Shown here: in pieces, positions 53,559 to 62,477 of the stretch
How the letters are laid out: each line of letters begins with the position of its first letter
How positions within the stretch are numbered: position 1 is the stretch's first letter
NCBI GenBank assembly: GCA_965204905.1
Contig: OZ242042.1
Location: 2,170,001 to 2,234,000, forward strand
DNA: 64,000 nt
Reading direction: 5' to 3'
Source: Bin87 sp965204905
Lineage (GTDB): Bacteria; Chloroflexota; Dehalococcoidia; Lucifugimonadales; UBA3495
Notes under the pieces: model-generated
Seen by the model: only the letters and a program-made list of their open reading frames with translations
Told to the model about the DNA's origin: nothing
Database searches by the model: none
Position numbers and translations under genes: made by a program

Positions 53559-53882
53559 TCACTCCCGAAGGGAACGCTGGGGTTGAGTCGGCTCAGAAAG
53601 GGCTTTTCGGAAACCGTCTCGGAAATTTGCGACCCAGCGCCTTGCCCAATTTTCTTTGAACGCATCCCGCTTATGTATCGTGACAATTACCAGATTGCCG
53701 TCAAGTGAGCCGAGACCAATATGTGACTCTATGGGAGCCATTTCGTCGAGTGACGTTTCCAGCGAATCTGTAATCACCGCGGGTACTCCGGCGCCCTTTT
53801 CGAGAAAGGCGCGCCCTGCTTTGTATTCGGCCTTGCCCGCTTTCCGGACCGACCACTTTACGACGAAGCTTTCAAGTATCAT
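53559..53882 (-). CDS. Hypothetical protein
   Basis: 107 residues from ATG 53882, which has GGAGG 6 nt upstream, so translation is likely. No family recognised. It is basic, with MILESFVVKWSVRKAGKAEY at the N-terminus and a central LGSLDGNLVIVTIHKRDAF. No membrane segment. It lies 4 nt before the LLM gene start and 21 nt after the preceding small gene, so it is probably part of the same transcript. Confidence 0.6.
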   Translation of the reverse strand: MILESFVVKWSVRKAGKAEYKAGRAFLEKGAGVPAVITDSLETSLDEMAPIESHIGLGSLDGNLVIVTIHKRDAFKENWARRWVANFRDGFRKALSEPTQPQRSLRE

Positions 53883-53903
53883 GGCGAACCTCCTCTATGG
53901 CAA

Positions 53904-54275
53904 TTATGCCGAGGCACCACTACTGGTGTCGTCCGGCATCGGCTCGTCGAAAGGTTCACCCCTAGCCTCGGCTAGTTCTCGACGCTGAACCCACTCCCGC
54001 CAACGCCGATTGCTGCGCTCTTCCCCAATCTCAATGCCTTCTTCTTTGCCAATAGCGATGCCTTCCTCACGAGCTTGTCGGCGTGTTCGCTCTTCCCAGA
54101 TTCTTGCTAGTACCATTCTCATCGCCTCCATAATCGGCCAGGTCGCTGCCAGCGCCCAGGCCAGGATTTGACTGCCGTCGTCAAAGACCAGCTCCGTGGT
54201 GAGTTGCCACGTTTCCGGTCTGTGATTATGTATTATCAACAGAATGTCGATGGCAATAGCCGAAGCCACCGCCAA
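53904..54275 (-). CDS. Small membrane protein with EGIAIG-type repeat
   Basis: 123 residues from TTG 54275. The N-terminus is hydrophobic (AVASAIAIDILLIIH), a second hydrophobic stretch is ILAWALAATWPIMEAM, and the C-terminal half has short repeats (EEGIAIGKEEGIEIGEE) followed by a basic helix and an acidic tail. The frame stays open for 25 codons upstream, back to a TAA at 54353, and reads as protein-like (VPPERAAQAFAAFYLAVAS), but contains no ATG, GTG or TTG. The true start may thus use a rare codon, or the N-terminus may be degraded. Function unknown. Confidence 0.55.
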   Translation of the reverse strand: MAVASAIAIDILLIIHNHRPETWQLTTELVFDDGSQILAWALAATWPIMEAMRMVLARIWEERTRRQAREEGIAIGKEEGIEIGEERSNRRWREWVQRRELAEARGEPFDEPMPDDTSSGASA

Positions 54276-54375
54276 GTAAAACGCGGCAAAGGCTTGGGCG
54301 GCCCGCTCCGGCGGTACGCTGGGTATGCCAATCCACCCGGCGCGGTCGTTTTACTCCTCCGCCATTATGGCATCA

Positions 54376-55956
54376 TTATAGCGGTATGTTGCCGTGCTTT
54401 TTTGCCGGCAGCGTGTCCCGCTTGTTCTGGAGCATCTCCAGCGCCCTTATGATGGTGGGCCGCGTGGTCGCCGGGTCAATCACATCGTCCAGGTAGCCGC
54501 GGTTGGCTGCCACGTATGGATTCGTAAAGCGCTCCTGGTAGTCGGCGATCAACTCCGCCCGCCGCGCATCGGGATCGTCGGCATTGCCAATCTCCTCGCG
54601 GTAGATAATGTTCACCGCGCCATCCGGTCCCATCACCGCGATCTCCGCGCTGGGCCAGGCCAAGTTGACGTCGGAACGCAGATGCTTGCTGCTCATCACG
54701 ATGTACGCGCCGCCGTACGCCTTCCGCGTGATCAGCGCGATTTTGGGCACCGTCGCCTCCGCGTAGGCGTAGATCAGCTTGGCCCCGTGCCGGATGATGC
54801 CGCCGTACTCCTGCTCCGTGCCCGGCATGAAGCCCGGCACATCCACCAGAGTGACCAGCGGCACGTTGAAACAGTCGCAGAATCGCACGAACCTGGCCGC
54901 CTTGGCCGAGGCATTGATATCCAGCACCCCCGCCAGAAAAGCCGGCTGATTGCCTACCAAGCCAACAGTACGGCCCCCCATGCGCGCGAATCCGACGACC
55001 ACGTTGGGAGCATAGCCGGCCTGCACTTCCATAAAGTCTTCGTCGTCCACGATGTGGTAGATGATCTCGCGTATGTCATACGGGCGGTTCGGCTCGGGCG
55101 GAACGAGGCCCCGCAGAACTTCATCCGTCCGTCCTGCCGGGTCCGCCGTCCGGTAGGTCGGTGGGTCGTCCAGGTTGTTCAGCGGGAGGAAAGAGATTAG
55201 CCGCCGGAGTTCTTCCAGGCATTCTTCCTCCGTATCAGACACGAAATGCGCCACTCCACTGCGCCCGGCGTGGGCATCTGCGCCGCCCAACTGCTCGTGA
55301 GTTACGTCCTCACCGGTCACGGCGCGCACCACGTCCGGCCCGGTTATGTACATCTGGCCCGTGCCGCGCACCATGAATATGAAATCGGTGATGGCTGGCG
55401 AATAAACGGCTCCGCCCGCCGACGGCCCCATGATTACCGAAATCTGCGGAACCACCCCCGAATACAGGGTGTTCAGGAGAAAAATGTCTCCGTAGGCCGC
55501 CAAGCTCAACGCTCCTTCCTGGATGCGCGCGCCGCCCGAGTCGCAGATGCCGATCATCGGGCATCCCGTCTTGGCGGCCAGATCCATGACCTTACAGATT
55601 TTCTGACCCACCACCTCCGAAAGCGACCCGCCAAACACCGTGAAATCCTGAGCGTAGGCGAATACCTGCCGTCCGTTGATGTTGCCGTACCCGGTGATTA
55701 CGGCGTCGCCCAGGAATGTGCGGCCCGCCAACCCGAAGTCCGTCGTCCGGTGGGTGACGAACCGGTCTATCTCGTGAAACGTCCCAGTATCCATCAAGAG
55801 TTGCAAACGCTCCAGGGCCGTCTTCTTGCCCCGCTGATGCTGCTGTTCGATTCGGCGTTGGCCGCCTCCCAACGCTGCCTGCCCGCTGAGTTCCAGCAGG
55901 TGTTCCAGCTTCGCGTCGCCGGTCGATTCAATGGGCGCTTCATTAGTCGTGGTCAA
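54376..55956 (-). CDS. Acyl-CoA carboxylase carboxyltransferase (PccB/MmdA-type)
   Basis: 526 residues, the length of propionyl-CoA carboxylase beta or methylmalonyl-CoA decarboxylase alpha. The two crotonase-like halves contain CDSGGARIQEGALSLAAYG and GGAVYSPAITDFIFMV, then VDVPGFMPGTEQEYGGIIRH and KAYGGAYIVMSSKHL. The protein starts at TTG with GGAGG 5 nt upstream. No biotin carboxylase or biotin carrier gene is adjacent, so partners must lie elsewhere and the acyl specificity is open. Probably first in the - strand run ending at rarA. Confidence 0.93.
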   Translation of the reverse strand: MTTTNEAPIESTGDAKLEHLLELSGQAALGGGQRRIEQQHQRGKKTALERLQLLMDTGTFHEIDRFVTHRTTDFGLAGRTFLGDAVITGYGNINGRQVFAYAQDFTVFGGSLSEVVGQKICKVMDLAAKTGCPMIGICDSGGARIQEGALSLAAYGDIFLLNTLYSGVVPQISVIMGPSAGGAVYSPAITDFIFMVRGTGQMYITGPDVVRAVTGEDVTHEQLGGADAHAGRSGVAHFVSDTEEECLEELRRLISFLPLNNLDDPPTYRTADPAGRTDEVLRGLVPPEPNRPYDIREIIYHIVDDEDFMEVQAGYAPNVVVGFARMGGRTVGLVGNQPAFLAGVLDINASAKAARFVRFCDCFNVPLVTLVDVPGFMPGTEQEYGGIIRHGAKLIYAYAEATVPKIALITRKAYGGAYIVMSSKHLRSDVNLAWPSAEIAVMGPDGAVNIIYREEIGNADDPDARRAELIADYQERFTNPYVAANRGYLDDVIDPATTRPTIIRALEMLQNKRDTLPAKKHGNIPL

Positions 55957-56021
55957 ATCGGCCTCCAGCGGAAATACTGTTTGGCTACCCGCGCGGCAAC
56001 CTCAGTGTGTCGATTCGCCGG

Positions 56022-56027
56022 TATAAT
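56022..56027 (+). promoter_or_regulatory. -10 box upstream of folP
   Basis: TATAAT located 42 nt before the TTG at 56070. It falls inside the longer reading frame that opens at 56007, which supports the later start. Confidence 0.4.
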
Positions 56028-56069
56028 AGCACCCGCCGCTCATTGCTTGCGGATTGGAGAGTAGCCCAC

Positions 56070-56945
56070 TTGTCGTCTGACCAGACAATACACGAAATCA
56101 ATCCGACGCTCACCGTGTCCGGCGGCGATCCCCTGATTTGGGGGCGTCGCACTTACGTCATGGGCATCGTCAACCTGACGCCCGATTCTTTTTCCGGAGA
56201 CGGTCTCGCGGATGATCCCCAGGCGGCGGTTGCATTGGCACAGCGCATGGAAGGCGACGGCGCCGATATTATCGACGTGGGCGCGGAATCCACGCGGCCC
56301 GGCAGCCAACCCATCTCCGCTGAAGCGGAATCCAAACGTCTCATGCCCGCTTTGTCCGCCATTTGCGAAGCTGTCAGCATTCCGGTGAGCGTGGACACCT
56401 ATAAAGCCGCCGTCGCCCGGCGCGCTATCGACGCCGGGGCATCCGTCGTCAACGACGTCTGGGGGTGCCTGGCCGACGGCGCAATGGCGCCCGTCATCGC
56501 TTCGGCTGGAGTTCCTGCCGTGCTGATGCACAACCAGAGCGGCACGCAGTATGACGACCTGGTGCCGGATGTCATCGCCGGTCTGGGCAGAATCGCCGGC
56601 ATTGCCCAGGCTGCGGGCATCGCGTCCAATAACATCATCCTTGACCCCGGCATCGGCTTCGGCAAGACCGCAGACCACAACCTTGAGCTATTGCGCCGGC
56701 TGCCGGAACTCAGCGATCTTGGTTACCCGATGTTGTCGGGAGTATCGCGCAAGTCCACCATCGGGCGCATTCTAAATCTTCCGCCCGAGGAACGGCTGGA
56801 GGGTACGGCGGCGGCAGTTGCCATGAGCATCGCCGGCGGCGCGGACATCGTGCGCGTCCATGACGTCAAAGAGATGGTGCGCGTGGCCCGCATGACCGAT
56901 GCTATCGTGCGGGACTGGAGGCCGGACGGATGGCCCAGCCAGTAA
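56070..56945 (+). CDS. folP: Dihydropteroate synthase
   Basis: 291 residues. The TIM-barrel signature MGIVNLTPDSFSGDGL is near residue 31, then IIDVGAESTRPGSQPIS, VSVDTYKAAVARRA and the C-terminal VRVHDVKEMVRVARM. It joins para-aminobenzoate to the pterin pyrophosphate in folate synthesis. The start is placed at TTG 56070 with GGAGAG 8 nt upstream; an earlier codon at 56007 precedes the predicted -10 box and is unlikely. folK overlaps its end by 16 nt. Confidence 0.93.
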   Translation: MSSDQTIHEINPTLTVSGGDPLIWGRRTYVMGIVNLTPDSFSGDGLADDPQAAVALAQRMEGDGADIIDVGAESTRPGSQPISAEAESKRLMPALSAICEAVSIPVSVDTYKAAVARRAIDAGASVVNDVWGCLADGAMAPVIASAGVPAVLMHNQSGTQYDDLVPDVIAGLGRIAGIAQAAGIASNNIILDPGIGFGKTADHNLELLRRLPELSDLGYPMLSGVSRKSTIGRILNLPPEERLEGTAAAVAMSIAGGADIVRVHDVKEMVRVARMTDAIVRDWRPDGWPSQ

Positions 56946-57490
56946 CCGCCTACCTGGGTCTGGGCGGCAACCTGGGCGACCGCCTAGAAGCCCTGAAGGA
57001 AGCGTTGGCTTTGCTGGACGCTACACCCGGTATGAGGATGCTGTCTTGCTCATCCGTGTACGAAACTGAACCGTGGGGCGTGGCGGATCAGCCGAGGTTT
57101 CTCAACCTGGTCGCCGGATTTGAGACGACGCTCTCCCCATCGGACTTGCTAGCCGTTTGCAAGCAGGTAGAGTCCCAGGTTGGCCGCGTTGAATCCTACC
57201 GCTGGGGCCCACGTCAGATTGACGTGGACATCCTGCTCTACGGCGATGCCGTGGTCAGCTTGACGCAGCCCGACTTGCAGATTCCCCACGCCCGCCTCGC
57301 CGAGCGTGCTTTCGCGCTGGTTCCGCTGGCGGAAATTGCGCCGGATGCCGTCGTGCCGGGTATTGGTAAGGAGGCGCTACAGTTGCTAACAAAGGTGGAC
57401 GGGAAAGAAGGCGTTTTCCGGTGGGGCGATGCTCTTGTTTGGACGCAATCACGCTTGCCAGTTGACGTTCTGTATAGGATTATTGACTAA
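56930..57490 (+). CDS. folK: 2-amino-4-hydroxy-6-hydroxymethyldihydropteridine pyrophosphokinase
   Basis: 186 residues, slightly longer than the usual 160. YLGLGGNLGDR and VYETEPWGVADQPRFLN are followed by the HPPK signature RWGPRQIDVDILLYG and IPHARLAERAFALVPLAEI. It supplies the activated pterin used by FolP, the gene just upstream, so the two consecutive folate steps are translationally coupled by overlap. The last 30 residues are not conserved in the family. Confidence 0.95.
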   Translation: MAQPVTAYLGLGGNLGDRLEALKEALALLDATPGMRMLSCSSVYETEPWGVADQPRFLNLVAGFETTLSPSDLLAVCKQVESQVGRVESYRWGPRQIDVDILLYGDAVVSLTQPDLQIPHARLAERAFALVPLAEIAPDAVVPGIGKEALQLLTKVDGKEGVFRWGDALVWTQSRLPVDVLYRIID

Positions 57491-57533
57491 CCGATAAATC
57501 GAGCCGACAACGACTCCAGGGAGGGCCCACGTC

Positions 57534-59171
57534 ATGTCCATCACCAACCTCACCCGCAGCGCCGTACACGGTCAGAATGGCATGGTGTGCTCGGATTCTC
57601 CGCTGGCTGCCGCCGCAGGCTTGCGCGTATTACAGGATGGAGGCACTGCCTTTGACGCAGCTTTGGCCTGCGCCGGCGTAGAAGCCGTTACCCTAGTCCC
57701 GAAGTGTGGTCTTGGTGGCGACTCGTTCATCCTGGCCTACGATGCCGCCTCGCGCAAGGTGATCAACATCAACAGCAGCGGAGTCGCCGGCTCCGGCGCG
57801 GAAGCCGATTACTACCAGAGCCAGGGTTTGGCCCTAATGCCCATAACCGGCGCCCACTCCGTTACCGTGCCGGGGGAAGCCGCTGCGTGGGAAGTTATGC
57901 ACCGTAACTTTTGCACTATCCCCATGCCGGATCTGCTGGGGCCGGCCATTCGTTACGCCGAGGAAGGGTTTCCGGTTCCTGCCGGTATCGCCCGGTCGTT
58001 AGCCGGCAGCGCGGAACTTCTGGCCCGGCACACCGCAACGGCGGACATCTACTTGCGCAACGGCCGTCCGCCCCGCGAGGGCGAGATCCTGTCCAATCCC
58101 GACCTCGCCAACTCTATCCGCCGTGTGGCCGAGGGTGGGGCAGACGCCTTTTATCGCAGCGATCTGACCGCTCAACTCGTAGGGGGCTTGAACCAGGCCA
58201 CCGCCGACGGCGGCCTGTTTACCGAAGCCGACTTTGCCGGACAGTACGCCGACGTTTGCGAACCAATCAACACAACTTACCGACAACACACGGTGTACCA
58301 GACCCGGCCACCTTCCCAGGGGTTCCTGTTGCTGGAGATGTTGAACATCGTAGCTGGCCACGACCTCAGTTCCATGACACCCAACTCGGCGGACGCGATC
58401 CACCTGTTGGTGGAGGCCAAGAAAATCGCGTACTCGGACCGCAACCGGCTGGCCGGAGATCCCAATTTTATCGACTGGCCTCTCGACGGCCTGCTCTCCA
58501 TGGAGTATGCCGATATGCGGCGGGATCAGATTCACCCCTTCCAGGCCGGCACTGAAGTTCGCCCGCTGGTTCCCTCTAACGGGCTTGGCGATACTACATA
58601 CTTCTGCGTCGCCGACGGCGCTGGCAACGCCGTCAGCTGGATTCATAGCCTTTCAAACGGCTTCGGTTCCGGTGTAGTTGCTCCGGGAACCGGCGTCCTG
58701 TTCAACAATCGTGGCGGACGGGGTTTCAGTTTAGAATCCGGCCATCCCAACGTCATCGCACCGGGCAAGCGCACCATGCACACGCTGAACTGCTACCTCA
58801 CTACCGTGAACGGCGAGGTATCTTTGGTCGGCGGAACACCCGGAGGAGACCTCCAACCCCAGGTGGGCGCCCAGATGCTCACCAAACTAATCGACGGCGG
58901 GCTCCAACCCCAGGATGCCGTGGAATCACCCCGTTGGTTCAGCTTCCCCGGCACGGACCCCGCAACGGTCAACCGCGCCGGAGAGTTGCGGGTAGAAATG
59001 GGAATGCCCGACGATACCATTCGCGACCTTAAGCGCATGGGGCATAACGTGGTTCAGAATCCGTTGGGTTCATACCACGGAACCGTTCAGTTGATCGTCC
59101 GCGACGGTCGCAGCGGCGTCCTAACCGGCGCGTCCGACCCCCGCGGCGATGGGCAGGCAGTGGGGTTCTAG
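57534..59171 (+). CDS. Gamma-glutamyltransferase family protein
   Basis: 545 residues, Ntn-hydrolase fold. The large-subunit part contains LAAAAGLRVLQDGGTAFDAA and LGGDSFILAYD. The self-cleavage Thr is in GLGDTTYFCVAD, after which the small subunit has NRGGRGFSL and GGTPGGDLQPQ. There is no obvious signal peptide, although most bacterial GGTs are secreted, so a cytoplasmic role on glutathione or another gamma-glutamyl compound, or an acylase role, is possible. GGAGGG precedes the ATG. Convergent with hpt. Confidence 0.9.
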   Translation: MSITNLTRSAVHGQNGMVCSDSPLAAAAGLRVLQDGGTAFDAALACAGVEAVTLVPKCGLGGDSFILAYDAASRKVININSSGVAGSGAEADYYQSQGLALMPITGAHSVTVPGEAAAWEVMHRNFCTIPMPDLLGPAIRYAEEGFPVPAGIARSLAGSAELLARHTATADIYLRNGRPPREGEILSNPDLANSIRRVAEGGADAFYRSDLTAQLVGGLNQATADGGLFTEADFAGQYADVCEPINTTYRQHTVYQTRPPSQGFLLLEMLNIVAGHDLSSMTPNSADAIHLLVEAKKIAYSDRNRLAGDPNFIDWPLDGLLSMEYADMRRDQIHPFQAGTEVRPLVPSNGLGDTTYFCVADGAGNAVSWIHSLSNGFGSGVVAPGTGVLFNNRGGRGFSLESGHPNVIAPGKRTMHTLNCYLTTVNGEVSLVGGTPGGDLQPQVGAQMLTKLIDGGLQPQDAVESPRWFSFPGTDPATVNRAGELRVEMGMPDDTIRDLKRMGHNVVQNPLGSYHGTVQLIVRDGRSGVLTGASDPRGDGQAVGF

Positions 59172-59180
59172 GATATTAGC

Positions 59181-59203
59181 AGGGGCGAGGATGCCTCGCC
59201 CCT
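59181..59203. repeat. Palindrome overlapping the hpt stop codon
   Basis: A 10-bp perfect stem AGGGGCGAGG/CCTCGCCCCT around ATG sits between two convergent genes. The right arm runs into the hpt stop codon (CTA at 59202-59204 on this strand). It probably serves as a bidirectional terminator, though no U-tract is present. It has the same style as the palindromes at 22927 and 36562. Confidence 0.6.
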
Positions 59204-59735
59204 ACGCATCGGGGAAGTAGTAAATCGCCGGCAGTCCCCGGTAACGTTCGTCCAGATCCATCCCATAGCCGACCACAAAGTGGTTGGGGATCGTGAAGCC
59301 GACGTAGTCGTATTGCACCTCTACTTGCCTGCGTTCAGGCTTGTCCAGCAGCGTGCAGTAGCGCAGTGATGCGGGTTCCATCCTGCTGAGGAACTTCGTT
59401 ACGGCTACGCAGGTATGCCCGGTATCCGCGATGTCGTCCACGATAAGCACGTGCCGCCCGGAGATAACGCCGTCCGCAAGGGAGCTCTCAACGCGCACCG
59501 ACCCCGAAGATTCGGTGCCGCTTCCGTAGCTGCTGGCGCGCAGGAATTCCACGCGATGCACGTTCGCTTGTAGCTCGCGCAGCAAGTCGGACGTGAATAT
59601 CGCGGCTCCCTTAAGTACACAAACCAGCACCAAACCGGTGCTGGCGTAGTCCCGGTCAATCCGCCGGGCGATTGCGGCGACGCCTGATCTCAGCTCTCCT
59701 TCCGAGATCAGCAGGGTCAACCCGTCGGGAGGCAT
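59202..59735 (-). CDS. hpt: Hypoxanthine phosphoribosyltransferase
   Basis: 177 residues, the usual size. VLKGAAIFTSDLLREL, then RASSYGSGTESSG, the PRPP-binding loop VLIVDDIADTGHT, and DYVGFTIPNHFVVGYGMD are diagnostic. It salvages hypoxanthine and guanine. The start ATG overlaps the gyrB stop by one base (TAATG), so the pair is co-transcribed. The stop codon is formed within a palindromic repeat. Confidence 0.95.
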   Translation of the reverse strand: MPPDGLTLLISEGELRSGVAAIARRIDRDYASTGLVLVCVLKGAAIFTSDLLRELQANVHRVEFLRASSYGSGTESSGSVRVESSLADGVISGRHVLIVDDIADTGHTCVAVTKFLSRMEPASLRYCTLLDKPERRQVEVQYDYVGFTIPNHFVVGYGMDLDERYRGLPAIYYFPDA

Positions 59736-61726
59736 TACACGTCCAAGTTCTGCACTTCGGTGGCGTGGCTTTGGATGAAGCTCTTGCGGGGCGCCACCTG
59801 CTCGCCCATCAGCATCGCGAACACGCCGTCAGTGTCGGCGATGCCGTCCGCGTCGTCGAGGTCATCTATCGTAACCCGCAACATCTTCCGCGCTGCCGGG
59901 TCCATCGTGGTTTCCCACAACTGGTCGGCGTTCATCTCACCAAGCCCCTTGTACCGCTGCACGGACGGCTCTGACCGGGCAGTTGACATCCTCTTGATCA
60001 GAGCGTCCTTTTCTTCTTCCGAGTAGGCGTAGGCTATGTTGCGCGCTCGCTGAACCCGATACAGGGGAGGTTGGGCGATGTACAGGTAGCCATCCTCGAT
60101 GAGTTGCCGCATACGGCGATAGAAGTAGGTCAGAATCAGCGTGCGGATGTGTGAGCCGTCCACATCCGCGTCGGTCATGATGATGATGCGGTGGTAGCGC
60201 AGCTTTGAGATATCGAAAGCCTCGCCTTCGCCCGTGCCCACGGCGGAAATCAGCGCCCGGATCTCCTCGTGGCTCAGGATACGCTCCACCTTGTCAAGGA
60301 ACCGCTCCACGTTGAGGATCTTGCCCTTGAGCGGAAGGATAGCCTGGAACTGCCGGTCGCGGCCCATTTTGGCGGAGCCGCCGGCCGATTCGCCTTCCAC
60401 GATGTAGAGCTCCGACTTGGCAGGGTCGCGCTCGGAGCAGTCGGCCAGTTTGCCGGGTAGCGAGGTTCCGTCCAAGGCGTTCTTGCGCAGCACCAGGTCG
60501 CGAGCGCGGCGTGCGGCTTCCCGAGCAGCGTGGTTGGTCTGCACTTTATCCAGCACACCCTTGGCTGCGGTCGGGTTCTCTTCCAGGAAGCGTGTCAACC
60601 CTTCTGAGGTGACCGATTCAACTGCGCTGCGAATCTCCGGGTTGCTCAGCTTGTTTTTCGTCTGGCCCTCAAATTGCGGATCGCCTAGCTTCACGCTGAC
60701 CACCGCAACCAGGCCACCGCGCGTATCCTCCCCGCTGAAAGATTCTTTCGGGTCCTTGAAGAAGTTCTGCTTGCGGGCGTAGTCATTGAGCACACGGGTC
60801 AAACCCGACCGGAATCCGGTCAGGTGGGTGCCGCCCTCCGGCGTCAGGATACAGTTGGCGAAGGTGCGCTCGTCGGCGGCGAGATTGTCGTGTCCATCGG
60901 TGTGATGGTATTGGAATGCGACTTCAACGTCGGCTTCCTCAATGTTTCGCTGATAGTAGAACGGGTCCGGCATCACCACGTTTCGCTTCCGGTTGATGTT
61001 ACGCACCATGCTGGCCACGCCGCTGTCGAAGAAGAAGCAGCGTTCAATGTCGCCGTTGCGATCTTCCGCGTGAAACTCGCTGACCAGGCAAATCTCCAGT
61101 CCCTTGTTGAGGTATGCGGTTTGACGCAGCTGCGCGACGAGCCGGCCAAAATCGTAGGTTATCTCCGGGAAGATCTGCGAGTCGGCATAGTAGGTCACGG
61201 TCGTGCCCTGCCGGCGCACCCGCTGGTGTTGCACCAGGTCAGTAGTCGGAGCCCCCCGCGCATAATCCTGGGTATAGCGCACGCCTCCGCGACAGATTTC
61301 GACGTGCAACTCGGAAGCCAGGGCGTTCACCACTGAAGCGCCGACGCCGTGCAGTCCTCCGGACACCTTGTAAGCGCCACCGTCGAACTTGCCGCCCGCG
61401 TGCAGCGTGGTCATAACCGTTTCGAGCCCGGATACTCCCGTGTCGGGATGGATGTCGACCGGAATGCCGCGTCCGTTATCCGACACGCTCACTGCTCCGT
61501 CGGTGGAGATGCGCAGATCAATTCGGTCGCAGTAACCGGCGAGCGCCTCGTCAACTGCGTTATCCAGCAATTCCTTAATCAGATGGTGCAGTCCATCAAC
61601 GCCGGTGCTGCCAATATACATGCCCGGTCGCACCCTGACGGCTTCCAGGCCCTTGAGTACTTGAATGTTGTCCGAAGTATATTCCGATGAGTCTTCGGTT
61701 GCGGGTATGGTTATCGCTTGAGTCAT
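59735..61726 (-). CDS. gyrB: DNA gyrase subunit B
   Basis: 663 residues, close to the typical 640-650 without the proteobacterial insert. The GHKL ATPase site has LLDNAVDEALAGYCD, DNGRGIPVDIHP and GLHGVGASVVNAL; the TOPRIM domain has VEGESAGGSAKMGRDRQFQA and MTDADVDGSHIRTL; the C-terminus has QRYKGLGEMNADQLWETTMD. It drives negative supercoiling with GyrA, which is not in the window. ParE is the main alternative, but the tail motif fits GyrB. An extended -10 promoter lies upstream. Confidence 0.94.
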   Translation of the reverse strand: MTQAITIPATEDSSEYTSDNIQVLKGLEAVRVRPGMYIGSTGVDGLHHLIKELLDNAVDEALAGYCDRIDLRISTDGAVSVSDNGRGIPVDIHPDTGVSGLETVMTTLHAGGKFDGGAYKVSGGLHGVGASVVNALASELHVEICRGGVRYTQDYARGAPTTDLVQHQRVRRQGTTVTYYADSQIFPEITYDFGRLVAQLRQTAYLNKGLEICLVSEFHAEDRNGDIERCFFFDSGVASMVRNINRKRNVVMPDPFYYQRNIEEADVEVAFQYHHTDGHDNLAADERTFANCILTPEGGTHLTGFRSGLTRVLNDYARKQNFFKDPKESFSGEDTRGGLVAVVSVKLGDPQFEGQTKNKLSNPEIRSAVESVTSEGLTRFLEENPTAAKGVLDKVQTNHAAREAARRARDLVLRKNALDGTSLPGKLADCSERDPAKSELYIVEGESAGGSAKMGRDRQFQAILPLKGKILNVERFLDKVERILSHEEIRALISAVGTGEGEAFDISKLRYHRIIIMTDADVDGSHIRTLILTYFYRRMRQLIEDGYLYIAQPPLYRVQRARNIAYAYSEEEKDALIKRMSTARSEPSVQRYKGLGEMNADQLWETTMDPAARKMLRVTIDDLDDADGIADTDGVFAMLMGEQVAPRKSFIQSHATEVQNLDV

Positions 61727-61817
61727 ATTTCCCCGGATCGACAGCTCTCGTCGGCAAAATGCTTTGTCGCCAACCTCGGCGATTATTGCAATTCATAATA
61801 CTGTCGGAATAGAACTA

Positions 61818-61826
61818 ATTATAGCA
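61818..61826 (-). promoter_or_regulatory. Extended -10 promoter of gyrB-hpt
   Basis: TGCTATAAT on the - strand, about 90 nt upstream of the gyrB ATG, identical to the glmU element. A small hairpin GTGGT-AAA-ACCAC lies just upstream of it. Confidence 0.6.
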
Positions 61827-61911
61827 TAAGGGAGGTGGTTTTACCACATTCCAAGTACAGAAATATGCGGATTTTTGAAGAAAGTCGAAAGAATTATGTT
61901 AACATTTACGA

Positions 61912-62337
61912 TCAGTCTGGGTAATACCACTGCCCTGATAACAGGCTTTGGAGAGCCAGACGCATGGGCTCAAACAGCGGTTGGGGCGGACTGGACAACG
62001 GATACCATCCGTAGTCACCAAACGATCCGTCGGATGCGGTGGGAACAGGTTCCTGGTCCCCAATGTCGCCGAGAAATTCCACGTCAACGTAGTGGCGGTC
62101 ATAAGCAACTATGTTGCTGAGGCACAGGACACGCAGTTCGCCCACCGACACTCCCAACTCTTCCATCGCCTCGCGCCGGGCGCAGTCTTCCAGGGTTTCT
62201 CCGAACTCCAAGTGGCCTCCTGCGGACCCCCAACTGTCTTCGCCGTGCGCTCCCTGCCGCTTCGCTAGAAATACCCTGCCCTGGCGCACGAACACCACTC
62301 CCACGCCGACCAATGGCCTTTCTGCCTGCGTACTCAC
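61912..62337 (-). CDS. NUDIX hydrolase (MutT/NUDT15-like)
   Basis: 141 residues. The Nudix box GHLEFGETLEDCARREAMEE plus LGV matches GX5EX7REUXEEXGU, and the preceding QGAHGEDSWGSAGGH is typical of the MTH1/NUDT15-like branch that acts on oxidised or modified nucleotides. The start is GTG 62337. A -10 element lies 6 nt upstream, so the transcript should begin at or next to the start codon. The substrate is inferred only from the family. Confidence 0.9.
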   Translation of the reverse strand: MSTQAERPLVGVGVVFVRQGRVFLAKRQGAHGEDSWGSAGGHLEFGETLEDCARREAMEELGVSVGELRVLCLSNIVAYDRHYVDVEFLGDIGDQEPVPTASDGSFGDYGWYPLSSPPQPLFEPMRLALQSLLSGQWYYPD

Positions 62338-62343
62338 ACCCGC

Positions 62344-62352
62344 AGTATATCA
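62344..62352 (-). promoter_or_regulatory. Extended -10 element giving a leaderless NUDIX mRNA
   Basis: On the - strand TGATATACT, a TGn-extended -10, is separated by exactly 6 nt from the GTG start codon at 62337. The predicted first transcribed base is the G of GTG. No ribosome site exists upstream. Confidence 0.6.
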
Positions 62353-62477
62353 CCCGTCTATCTCTTACTGAGCCTGGCGAAGGTCGCGGTTGTCCGCGCT
62401 GATCGCGGGTGCTAGACTGCGGCGGCTTGCCACCAGGTTTACTCGATAAGCCTGGTGGACGTAGGAGGCCCGCCCCA

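Noticed and set aside
54394..55200. 268-residue + strand frame opposite the carboxyltransferase
   Set aside because: Antisense shadow rich in low-complexity Arg/Val/His; the opposite strand encodes an unmistakable enzyme.
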